Source: Bacteroidales bacterium UBA1205 (GTDB lineage Bacteria; Bacteroidota; Bacteroidia; Bacteroidales; WCHB1-69). Taken from it: a stretch of DNA of 41,017 nucleotides. The stretch covers positions 1 through 41,017 of the forward strand of contig DBXT01000052.1 of assembly GCA_002309615.1 (NCBI GenBank), written 5' to 3'. The stretch's first letter is position 1, and each line of letters begins with the position of its first letter. Positions 25,922-34,900 of this stretch are shown one piece after another. The position numbers were made by a program, and so were the translations under genes. The notes under the pieces are model-generated. The model searched no databases, was not told the DNA's origin, and saw only the letters and a program-made list of their open reading frames with translations.

Positions 25922-26653
25922 ATGCAAGCATCGGGGCGACTTTACCTGTTACCCACCCCGCTGGGTGACAACAATTTAACAGAAATCATTCCTCCTTACA
26001 ACATACAGTTGATGGAATCATTACGCTATTTTGTTGTGGAACAAATTCGTACCGCCAGACGTTTTTTACGCAAAGCCATTCCCTCTTTTCCTATTGACGA
26101 TTGTCATTTTTTTGAGCTCAATGAACATACAGCCCCGAATTTTAACACGGAAGCTATTGTTGCTATCTTACTTCAAGGTCATTCTGTGGGCCTGCTTTCG
26201 GAAGCAGGGCTGCCCTGTATTGCCGACCCCGGCAACACGATGGTGATGGCGGCACAAGAAAAAGGTATCACAATAATACCTTTAGTGGGTCCTTCTTCTT
26301 TATTAATGGCTCTTATGGCTTCGGGATGTTGCGGACAAAATTTTGCATTCAACGGATATTTGCCTACCGACAAAACACTGCTTATCAATAAAATAAGACA
26401 AATAGAGGGTTTAATAAGCAAATACGGACAAACACAAATATTTATAGAAACCCCGTATCGTAATATAGCTATGGCCGAAACACTCATTCATACCTGCAAT
26501 GCCGACACCATTCTATGCATTGCATGCGATATCACCCTGCCAACTATGGATATACGTTCAATGAGCATAGCCCGTTGGAAAAAAATTGATTTGTCGTATC
26601 TTCACAAACGCCCTGCCGTATTTGTATTGGGCCGGCATACAACACATACCTGA
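25922..26653 (+). CDS. RsmI-like tetrapyrrole-methylase-family methyltransferase
   Basis: This 243-residue protein has the tetrapyrrole methylase fold. It contains a GRLYLLPTPLGDNNLTEI start (equivalent to the TPIGN motif of RsmI), VEQIRTARRFLRKA, the VGLLSEAGLPCIADPGNTMV SAM-binding block (its conserved core), and IPLVGPSSLLMALMASGCCG. RsmI methylates the 2'-O of C1402 of 16S rRNA. This protein lacks RsmI's extended C-terminus and carries PTPLGD instead of TPIGNL, so it matches the shorter Bacteroidota paralog whose target is not settled. It starts 3 bases after sufC and is translated with it. Confidence 0.85.
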   Translation: MQASGRLYLLPTPLGDNNLTEIIPPYNIQLMESLRYFVVEQIRTARRFLRKAIPSFPIDDCHFFELNEHTAPNFNTEAIVAILLQGHSVGLLSEAGLPCIADPGNTMVMAAQEKGITIIPLVGPSSLLMALMASGCCGQNFAFNGYLPTDKTLLINKIRQIEGLISKYGQTQIFIETPYRNIAMAETLIHTCNADTILCIACDITLPTMDIRSMSIARWKKIDLSYLHKRPAVFVLGRHTTHT

Positions 26654-26744
26654 AAAACATAAGGCTATTTTTTATGAATGTGTTTTTCAACGAATAGGAT
26701 AACACCTACCCAACCAACATTTACCACTCTTAGAATTCTTTCAT

Positions 26745-27173
26745 TTATTTTCTGTCTACTAAAAATAAATTTGTAAGTTTCCTATTGCTGAATACCATTA
26801 CTTCCGGAATTTCTTTATCAATTCCGTAAACATCCTGTTTTCTATGCTTATCCACCAAAAAGTGAACATTATGAAATTGATAAGCAGACAAGCGATTGAT
26901 GGTCGTGTCGGAATCAGTGATTAGATATATTATTTTATCGGAATATTGGTTACAAATAGTAACGTATACTGTATACATAGGAACCCGATAACACCTGTGA
27001 CATATCCCCGATTCATAAAAAGTAAATAAGATAAAATCATCATCAAATATTGTTTGCATAAAATTATCTTCTACAAAACGTTGAGACAAACACATTTTGT
27101 CACAATGCGAATCAGAAGTACAAGCCATAAAAGCAATCATACTAATAATCAAAAGACAATTTAACAACTTCAT
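26745..27173 (-). CDS. lipoprotein with thioredoxin-like CxxC segment
   Basis: This 142-residue protein has an N-terminal lipoprotein signal (KLLNCLLIISMIAFMACTS, lipobox FMAC with Cys18). The body resembles the first half of a thioredoxin fold: FILFTFYESGICHRCYRVPMY has a beta strand followed by C-x-x-C, then a helix and the strand IIYLITDSD. It ends soon after VMVFSNRKLTNLFLVDRK, shorter than a full TlpA domain, and may be a minimal or truncated version. Its start overlaps the end of the propeller-like gene by 32 bases, suggesting coupling. Thioredoxin-like and propeller lipoproteins often cluster in Bacteroidales; the partner substrates are unknown. Confidence 0.62.
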   Translation of the reverse strand: MKLLNCLLIISMIAFMACTSDSHCDKMCLSQRFVEDNFMQTIFDDDFILFTFYESGICHRCYRVPMYTVYVTICNQYSDKIIYLITDSDTTINRLSAYQFHNVHFLVDKHRKQDVYGIDKEIPEVMVFSNRKLTNLFLVDRK

Positions 27174-28303
27174 ATTTTCCCTGTCTTAAACCACACACAC
27201 CATGATGACAATTTTCGGAAACCAAAAAAGCCAACCCTTTGGAGGTAGGTATCGCTTTGTTTTTTATAAAAAACAAATTCTCTTCAACATAATCACCAAT
27301 ATAATTAAATTTCTCATCTATCAACGAAACACCGGTATGTTTGGTGTTAATAGTATTTTTTAATCCTTCCTCATTGTATTCCGGCTGCGCAATAGAAAAG
27401 AAACGATAATATAGTTTCTTATACTCATCATATAACAGACTATGATTATAATAATCGCATGTCATTGTCTTATTTTTAAAATTAATCAATCCTATAAAAT
27501 CATCATTAAAGTTATAATTCTTATACTCTTTAGGGTAAGGTGTATAATTATCCGACACAATGTCAAACATTTTTACTTTTTGTGTTTGAGTATCATAAAC
27601 GGACAGAATGTTGGTTTTAGATTGTGTGGTTACATATTTATCCCCTGCTATACAATGAAAATGACATTGTTCAAGATTTGTATAACCATCTTTAAATTCT
27701 TTTACCTGCGGAAAATAAACAGGATACAACTCTTGATTCCCTGTATAGATGTTTTCTCCTGTCAATATTTTATATCGGAAACTATCGTCGGTAAAATTTA
27801 AATTGTATGGAAAATACACTAACCTTTCACGTTGTTTATCATACATCATAGCATCATTTTGGGTAGCTCCGATGAGTATACTGTCATTTTTTTGTATCCG
27901 TTGAAACATCAATTGTTGTGCATTGATATCATAAACAGAATATAGATAATTGTTCGGAACTATTAAAAGCAAATGTGTATCTAACATCAACAAATGAGAA
28001 TTTAACAGCATTTTATCTTCCTCCAACAATTGATATAGTGTTGCTGTATCCAATGCAAAATTACCGAAAGGAACAAATCCGCTGCTTTCCTCCTTTAAAA
28101 TGTGCATTAAAGAATCTTTTTGTGAAAAAGCAAGTAAATACAAATCGTTTCCTTTTTCATACATTGTCCAAAGGCTTAAATTTTGATTTTCCTCAAAAAA
28201 GAACTTTTACCACTTCTTTATTGATACTTATTTTTGCTTTTCCTGCACAAGAATAATGACATATAGCAAAAATTAAAACTACATAGCAAAATAATTTTTT
28301 CAT
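27142..28303 (-). pseudogene. DUF4221/beta-propeller-like lipoprotein gene with an apparent frameshift
   Basis: Two pieces read as one gene. A frame from the ATG at 28303 encodes a lipoprotein-like signal (KKLFCYVVLIFAICHYSCAG), then ISINKEVVKVLF, and stops at a TGA. The downstream frame (open from about 28199 to 27142) carries 340+ residues with repeated beta-strand pairs (YDTQTQKVKMFDIV, LISVY-like LYSVYDINAQQLMF). It has the look of the DUF4221 / six-bladed propeller lipoproteins of Bacteroidota. Removing one T from the minus-strand T6 run (28195-28200) fuses the pieces into 386 residues. It may be a real pseudogene, a homopolymer sequencing error, or a slippage site. The family call is tentative. 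Confidence 0.65.
28195..28200 (-). other. homopolymer at the frameshift of the propeller-like gene
   Basis: There are six T on the minus strand (six A on the plus strand). With five T, the signal-peptide frame continues into the long frame as VLFEENQNLSLWTMYEKG; with six it stops at once. Confidence 0.7.
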
Positions 28304-28309
28304 AATATT

Positions 28310-28770
28310 TTAATTATTAATATAAGCGTCCGGTAATACCAACAAATGACCATTTTCATATAAATATTCAATAGCCGAACGCACTTGTTCCAAATCCGAT
28401 TGATTATCTATTACCGTTGTATCATCAATATTTACTATTGACAAATCTTCACATTTCACTTTAACATATTCACCATTAGCATCAAAAAGCGGGTACTCTT
28501 GAAATCCCATGGTTTGCGGATTGTTCGTATCACATTGCATTGCGTCCGTATATGTTACGCCAAGGCACCTATAATAATAAAAACACCACCCATCCTCTCC
28601 CGCACAACAAAAATTTGCAAAATCCAGCCGCTATAATGAATTTCTTTCTGCTGTTTGAAGTTCAAAAGATTATTTTCTACTTTTGTATTCGTTATAATTT
28701 CATCCTTCTTGCAACTTATTAATGCTATTGCCAAGAAAAAACATGCTGTTACTTTTAATATATTTTTCAT
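28310..28770 (-). pseudogene. small Cys-rich lipoprotein gene with an apparent frameshift
   Basis: The ATG at 28770 begins a lipoprotein signal (KNILKVTACFFLAIALISC, lipobox ALISC) followed by KKDEIITNTKVENNLLNF. That frame ends after an unlikely tail at 28555. A second frame continues in register as ANFCCAGEDGWCFYYYRC, then LGVTYTDAMQCDTNNPQ and an acidic C-terminus ending LPDAYINN at 28310. Adding one T to the minus-strand T5 run at 28609-28613 fuses both into 153 residues with several Cys in the middle. I do not recognise the family. Its position before a propeller-like lipoprotein recalls the small NVEALA-type lipoproteins of Bacteroides, but the NVEALA motif is absent. Confidence 0.6.
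28609..28613 (-). other. homopolymer at the frameshift of the small lipoprotein gene
   Basis: There are five T on the minus strand. A sixth T would join the lipoprotein signal frame to the Cys-rich frame. Confidence 0.6.
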
Positions 28771-29087
28771 TTCTTCATAATTTAATATTTATAACTAATT
28801 TTTTATTAATAGATAATAAGATAATTGATATAACAATATATACATACATTCATTTCCTATAAAACAATTTTTTAATCCTTTATTAATGCAAAGATACAAA
28901 AAAAGGATAATAAAAACAAAAAAAGGACAAAATATTTATTAACAATTTTTGTTGATAAAACAATCAATATGAAATAAATGATGCTATTTAAAAAAGCGGT
29001 GTGATTTCCTACAAATATGATGCTAATGCAAAAATAAAATTCAGACCCTTTAGAAAAACGGACTATTGATTTTTTTAAACTAAAATA
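28771..29087. other. AT-rich intergenic region
   Basis: It has no gene. It contains a likely promoter at 28889-28920 and a second TANNTTTG match at 29029-29036 (TATTTTTG) on the minus strand. I see no hairpin terminator for the 701-residue protein gene that ends at 29088. Confidence 0.55.
28889..28920 (-). promoter_or_regulatory. promoter of the lipoprotein gene cluster (TTTG-N20-TATCTTTG)
   Basis: On the minus strand a TTTG (28917-28920) is 20 bases upstream of TATCTTTG (28889-28896), near the Bacteroidota consensus. It implies a leader of about 110 bases before the lipoprotein ATG at 28770. Confidence 0.62.
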
Positions 29088-31193
29088 CTACGCTTGCTCA
29101 TTGCGTTTTTTGAGAAAAGAAAGATAATTAATAGTATATAATGCTACCCCGTAAACATCATACGGAACAAACGGCACTCTGATAAAATCGGTTATTGCCA
29201 ATACATTCAAAGGATCGAAAATATCGTTGCTAACATGCATACATACCGTTCTGCTTTCCGTTTGAACAAGCTTAAAACCCAAATTGTTATATAATTCATG
29301 ATCGTCTATTTGCAAACTATTGTATACGAATAATTTAGCAGACGATTGGTTCCTTAAAAATTGATATATCAATTCCGACATTAAATACCTTACATCCCAA
29401 CCCGCTTTGCTGCAATATCTTGCCATTAAATAATTACCGTTGTTTCCTCGTACAAAAGATGCTACTCCTAACAACTGATTATTGCAATAAACGCCATAGT
29501 TGTCCGCATCAACCATCAATATTCTATCAAAAAGGCTGTTTTTTACCAAAAAATTATTGGCAAGCACAGTATTGATATGTTTAAAAACACACTCATTTTT
29601 ATCGGCTGTCATCAAAAAACGCGTTTGGGCTTTCATGTGAACAATATTCATGACAGCTGCAACCTTTCCTATTATTTGATTCGTTGTAAAGACCAGCATT
29701 TTCACCGCTTCTTTTTCGCACGTTTCCAAACGAGTAATATAGTCTATATAGTTGTTAGGCATATCTGCATTACGGTGAAAAATCTCAATTTTATATTTAT
29801 TAACGCGATACGATACTATAGTTTTGCCGTCTGCACCTTTTATAAGTGAATAAGTATAACCTTTCAACGCCAATTGTTTTTCTAATATTCTGTTGGCATT
29901 GGCAAAACTTGCTTGCAATATCCAGCGATACAATACAGTTTCCCCGTTGGCTATTTTAAAATTAGTTTTTTCACAATATTTCAACGACTCACAATTACCT
30001 TTCCTATTAGCAATAGCTGTCACTGCAACCAATTCTTCATGGAACATTATTCCATAATATTCCGTTGCCGTAGAGGATACATTTTCTGCACTATATTTGC
30101 GTAAGAAATCGGTTCCGTCAATGGAACTCAACAATTGAATGCTGCAATCTTTTACATCTATCTTCTGTACAACCGGTTTTTGAGGAAGTGAAAACGATTG
30201 TGGTTCTACTTCAACTTCTTGTAACCTTTCTACTTCCGGCTGATTACTCTTTTCTTCTTCTACAATCTCTTTTATCGGAGGAAATTCCACCTCTTTTATT
30301 TCCTGCACCTTCTCCACGACTTTTATATCTGAAGAATGCTGTATGTGAGCAAAAGTTTCTTCTTCTTTGATTTTGTTTTTTTCTATTGGTGCCTCTTGCG
30401 GTATGACCAATTCTTTAACGGACTTTACTTCCAATTGAGGAACTGTTCTTTCTTCCAATTGAGGGACTGTTCTCACCTCCGATTGTAGAGTGGTTTTCAC
30501 CTCCGATTGCGGAGCATGATTTGTTTGCGTTTTTTTCGGCAAGTCTATGGTTTTTACCAAAGGGATTTCTTTAATTTTGATCTCTTTTTCTTCTTTGGGT
30601 ACTATTTCGCTTTTTACCGCTATTTTTTGAGCTATCAAGGCTAATATCACAGACGAATCATGCAATATTTGCTCTGTTGTAAAAGCCAGCAAATCAATAC
30701 TTTCCTTTTGACACTGTGCAAGCCTGATATGATATTGCAACTGATTATCGGATATATTTTTATCAGAATGGAATAGTTCAATGCGGCCTTTATCCAATCG
30801 GTACGACATCTGCCTGTTTACACTCAAAGAATTTATAGCCACATATGAATATCCGCTTGACAATAACATATTTTCCAAGATTTTGCCGGCTTTTTCAAAA
30901 TTGACTATATGAAGATACTGTAAAATTTTTGTTTCTATACCATCTATTTGATAATTATCCTTTTGACAATATTGTATCGTTTGATTGTGACCGATATTTT
31001 CCCCGATACTTGCTACAGCAACCAACTCTTTACCATCATACAGACCTACATTTTTATCAGAGTGAACTATATGAACATTGTTTTTCTGACAAAACGCTGA
31101 CAATTCTGCAATGTTTAACGGCTTAACAGCACATTTGTCTGCTGTTATGATTATCTTTTTGCTTTTGGTATTGTTATTTGGCAGAGTCCACAT
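29088..31193 (-). CDS. 701-residue protein with three GNAT-like modules, last gene of the DUF2589 cluster
   Basis: It is a cytosolic protein with no signal peptide. Modules 1 (about 15-190) and 2 (about 344-515) are internal duplicates: both run from a strand with a central Cys through LVAVxxI, YCxKxN, ILExxL, SYRxxKxxIExFH and FTTxQI. Module 3 (about 526-700) has YGVYCNNQLLGVASF, RYCSKAGWDVRYLMSEL and ELYNNLGFKL. These match the pattern of the GNAT-like domain attached to phage homing endonucleases (GLYxxxELVSxxxFG ... RFC ... LYxxLGF). The linker (195-343) is Glu/Pro-rich with 8-residue repeats at 228-259. The N-terminal half of the modules resembles the repeat unit of the 1258-residue protein upstream. 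Enzymatic activity is unproven. Confidence 0.6.
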   Translation of the reverse strand: MWTLPNNNTKSKKIIITADKCAVKPLNIAELSAFCQKNNVHIVHSDKNVGLYDGKELVAVASIGENIGHNQTIQYCQKDNYQIDGIETKILQYLHIVNFEKAGKILENMLLSSGYSYVAINSLSVNRQMSYRLDKGRIELFHSDKNISDNQLQYHIRLAQCQKESIDLLAFTTEQILHDSSVILALIAQKIAVKSEIVPKEEKEIKIKEIPLVKTIDLPKKTQTNHAPQSEVKTTLQSEVRTVPQLEERTVPQLEVKSVKELVIPQEAPIEKNKIKEEETFAHIQHSSDIKVVEKVQEIKEVEFPPIKEIVEEEKSNQPEVERLQEVEVEPQSFSLPQKPVVQKIDVKDCSIQLLSSIDGTDFLRKYSAENVSSTATEYYGIMFHEELVAVTAIANRKGNCESLKYCEKTNFKIANGETVLYRWILQASFANANRILEKQLALKGYTYSLIKGADGKTIVSYRVNKYKIEIFHRNADMPNNYIDYITRLETCEKEAVKMLVFTTNQIIGKVAAVMNIVHMKAQTRFLMTADKNECVFKHINTVLANNFLVKNSLFDRILMVDADNYGVYCNNQLLGVASFVRGNNGNYLMARYCSKAGWDVRYLMSELIYQFLRNQSSAKLFVYNSLQIDDHELYNNLGFKLVQTESRTVCMHVSNDIFDPLNVLAITDFIRVPFVPYDVYGVALYTINYLSFLKKRNEQA
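30417..30512 (-). repeat. 24-bp tandem repeat in the linker of the 701-residue protein
   Basis: There are four in-frame degenerate copies of an 8-residue unit (PQSEVKTT, LQSEVRTV, PQLEERTV, PQLEVKSV), residues 228-259. The linker is likely flexible or extended and of variable length. Confidence 0.7.
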
Positions 31194-31234
31194 TAGATAT
31201 GTAAATTCAGTTTATTTATGAATAATACTACTGT

Positions 31235-31906
31235 TTACTCTTTGGCATGGTTCTTTAAAAGCGTTAACACCTCTCCTATGGCATTGTCTCTTAAGAGTGT
31301 TATCAAGCCTCCTATGGTATTGTCTTTTAAAAGCGTTATCAAGCCCCCCACGGCTTGTTTTTCTTCTTTGGTTATGGGTGTAAATCTGCTTGCATCATAA
31401 GGAACTTTGGCTATACTATTGGCTGTTTTCTCCAGCAAATCGGCCCAAGCACTGGTTATGCCTCGCCTATTTACTTTTACCTTAAAAGACATTTGTCCGG
31501 CATATCTTGTTTTGGAACTATAGCCCCAACCGTTGCCTGTTTTATTGCCGTATGTGGCAATAATTTTTCCTTCATCATTCTTCTGTATGTTGGCTATAAA
31601 CGAAAAATCGACATTATCCACTTGCAGATAAGGTAATGGAATTAATGTTAGCAAAGGTACTTTTATTTCATATTTTATATGCTTGTCGGTATATGAAAAA
31701 CTCAGCATAGCAATATGCAACAATTCCTTATACTCATGAGAATGATGAAATGCGATATTTTTAATGAAACTATAGGCAGCCTCGTCCGCCATGTGTTGTG
31801 CTGAAAGACAGGCAGACAAAGGTTTTCCTATTAAGCAATTTAGTGGCAATGCTTTTGAACCGCCACTGCCACTAATTACATTTGTTCGTTCATTATCCAT
31901 TTCCAC
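31235..31906 (-). CDS. DUF2589-type protein with short C-terminal leucine-rich repeats
   Basis: This 223-residue protein has the DUF2589 layout. The N-terminal LIGKPLSACLSAQHMADEA block (26-44) matches the consensus IGxPLxACVxAQ. VPLLTLIPLPYLQVDNVDFSF follows at about 84-104 (its conserved middle). The C-terminal amphipathic segment near residue 165 lacks the usual MPAGMAK. The final 36 residues (186-221) are three 12-residue copies (VGGLITLLKDNT, IGGLITLLRDNA, IGEVLTLLKNHA) not seen in the paralogs. It starts 11 bases after the 1258-residue gene stop. The domain assignment is from memory of the family pattern. Confidence 0.75.
   Translation of the reverse strand: MEMDNERTNVISGSGGSKALPLNCLIGKPLSACLSAQHMADEAAYSFIKNIAFHHSHEYKELLHIAMLSFSYTDKHIKYEIKVPLLTLIPLPYLQVDNVDFSFIANIQKNDEGKIIATYGNKTGNGWGYSSKTRYAGQMSFKVKVNRRGITSAWADLLEKTANSIAKVPYDASRFTPITKEEKQAVGGLITLLKDNTIGGLITLLRDNAIGEVLTLLKNHAKE
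31244..31351 (-). repeat. 36-bp tandem repeat at the 3' end of a DUF2589 gene
   Basis: There are three in-frame copies of 36 bases encoding I/V-G-x-L-x-T-L-L-x-[DN]-x-x units. Two copies are nearly identical at the DNA level, which suggests recent slippage. Confidence 0.8.
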
Positions 31907-31917
31907 TTAATTATCAA

Positions 31918-34900
31918 CTATTTCTTTTTTGATTTTTTTGTGGATGTTTTCTGCGTAGAATCGGGTGTTTGTTGAGCATCGGTATCAGACTCGTCTTCTA
32001 CAGCATCCTCTTCATTTTCAACAGCTGAAGGGGTATCTTCAATAATATTTTGAGCTTCTGTCATATGTTCAGTAGGCATTTCCAAACTATTTTTTTCAAC
32101 AACCTCTTGACTTACCTCTATACAATTATTGAAAATATCCAACATTTTTGCCATACCTGACGGCATAGAACCACTGGATGCCTTTATTTCAATATTCAAT
32201 TGATTTTGAACATTGTATTTTGAAGTTTGTTTTTTCTCTGCAGACAAATCCGTAGTGGCAAATTTTGCTACCACTTCATTATTTTCAGTTGTATACATAT
32301 CTGCACTGAAATTTATCTTCACCGTATCTATCTGCAAATAAGGCACCGGAATGATAGTCAAAAGAGGAACGGACAATGAAAACATTTCATTACCATTCTT
32401 ATAAGAGAAACTCACATTGACAACCTCGAAATCCGAACCTTCTTTTTCACTCTTTTTAAAACCGGCTTCTTTTACAAATTTCAAGGTTTCCATAGATGCC
32501 ATACTTTGAGCATTTACACAAGCAATCAATGGTGCTCCTATCATTTGATCAAATGGTATAGTATTGGATGAAGATGCTATTTCCAATACTTTTTTACTTG
32601 TTTCGTTTGTTCCGTTTATTTGACTCATTGCACTGACATATTGATTTAAATAAATTTCTCCTTCTGAAATTGAAAAATTGGGTTTCCAACAATATTGTAA
32701 TTTCTTATTGTCTTTGAAGGCCATAATGGCAATAATCTCATTGTTATAATACAATCCGTAGAAAGCATCTGCCTCCGGATTGATATCCCCTCCTTCGTTT
32801 TGCTGATAAAACAGCGTGGCAGTGGGTGCACTCACCGTTACTATTTTGCAATCGCGAGAATAAACCTTAATTTGATTAGCAATCTGAACTTGTTTGCGTA
32901 AGAATGTATGCCCTCCTACTATACCACCATCAATGTCTCCGGCATTTCTTTCATATTCCGTTGATGTACAATAACTTTCCTCTATCACATTACCGTCATC
33001 ACCGACTCTCACCGCAGATATTGCCACCAAATCGTCATTATAATATAATCCGTAAAACGCATCGGCAGTTTGCGATATGTCTCCACCATTATTTTCTATG
33101 TAAAAAATCTTTAACGTGGCTTCATCATTGATAATGTAGGCAGACCATGCACTAATCTGATCCTCCAATTTGACTTTATTGGGATATTGTGATTTTGCAT
33201 AATGCAATAAATACGATTCCCCTTGGATGATTTTATAATATTTCTTTTCATTATAACTTAATTTCTCAACAATATGTTTATCAGCAGTACTTGTATGCTT
33301 GGCCGCCAACACTGCCACTAAATCATTGTTATAATACAATCCGCAATATAGTGCCTTATCAATAAATTGCCCGCTATTGTTGGTAAAGAATTGTTTTACA
33401 ATATTATCTGTCAACTTATCAACTTTCCATGCATTAACCTCATTGATGATATCAATTTCTTTCAGATTTTGGGTATTGGCATAATTCAATATGCGGGCAT
33501 CGCCATCTGTTATAGAATAATACTTGTGCGATTTAAAAACAGATGCTTGTACTTCCCCATTAGCGCCTATCTGAACATACAATACCCCGACTAATGTATT
33601 GATATTATAATAGTAACCATAATATTTACCATACATCGAAATATCTGCATTACCACCATTTTCGGTATTGAATTTGGTAGCGTCGGAGTTTGATACTTCT
33701 TTAATATTACAATTAGCTGAACTTATTTTTATGGGATTTTGTTCCCTCGCGTAACTATATATCTTATCTTTTGCGACCATTTGGTCATTTAGAGCGTAAT
33801 ATTTATTAGTTGTACCGGTAAATCCATTCACACCTCCATTTGCTCCAATGATCACATACAACACATAGACTAATACACTATTGCTATTATACAATCCATA
33901 ATATTTGCCGTATTTTGAAATATCTACATTGCCTGTATTGTCAGTATTGAATTTGGTAGCAATATCTTTAGTAAGCTCCTTAATGGTACAATTAGCAGAA
34001 TTTATTTGAATGGAATTTTGTCTCTGCGCATAGTCATATAACTTATCTTTTGCTGCCGTTGAATCACTTAACGCATAATATTTATTGGTTACAGCACTAT
34101 ATCCGCTCACTCCCTTGTTTGTACCGATAACAACATACAATACGTAGACTAATACATTACCATTATATAACCCGTAAATTTTGCTATATTTGGAAACATC
34201 CAAACCGCCTCCGTTATCGGTATTGAATTTTGTAGCGTTTTCTATAGATACATCTTTAATAGTACAACTTGCGGAACTTAATCTAATAGGATTTTGTCTT
34301 CGTGCATAGTCTAATAATTTATCTATTGCTGCCGTTTGGTCACTTAAAGTATAACATTTGTTTGCTGCCACGGTATAACTGTTCAAGCCGCCTGTTGCCC
34401 CGATAGTTGTATATAACAAATACACTAATACACTGCCATTATACAAACCATAATATTTTGTATAACTTGCAAGATTGATACTGATATTGTTTTCGCTATT
34501 AAATTTGGCAGCATCCGTACCGGATACATCTTTAATACTACAACTTGTAGAACTTATTTTAATAGGATTTTGTGTCTGTGCGTGATGGTATAACTTATCT
34601 TTTGCGACCGCTTGATCACTTAATACATAATATTTATTCGCTGCCACAGAATTTCCATTCACTCCTCCATTTGTTCCGATGGCAACATACAATACATAGA
34701 CTAATGCATTACCATAGTACAAACCATAATATTTGGTATAACTTGAAAGATTTACAGTGGCACTATTATCTGTATTAAATTTTGTAACATCGGCTTTGGT
34801 TACTTCCTTAATAGTACAATTAGCATAACTTATTTGATATGGATTTTGCAATTGTGCATAGCTGTATAACCGCTCTCTTGCGACCGCTTGATCACTTAAT

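Noticed and set aside
26654..26744. possible terminator after the RsmI-like gene
   Set aside because: Only weak A/T pairing is visible; no convincing stem.
31244..31351. 36-bp repeats resembling CRISPR repeats in length
   Set aside because: Copies are directly adjacent without spacers and are translated in frame.
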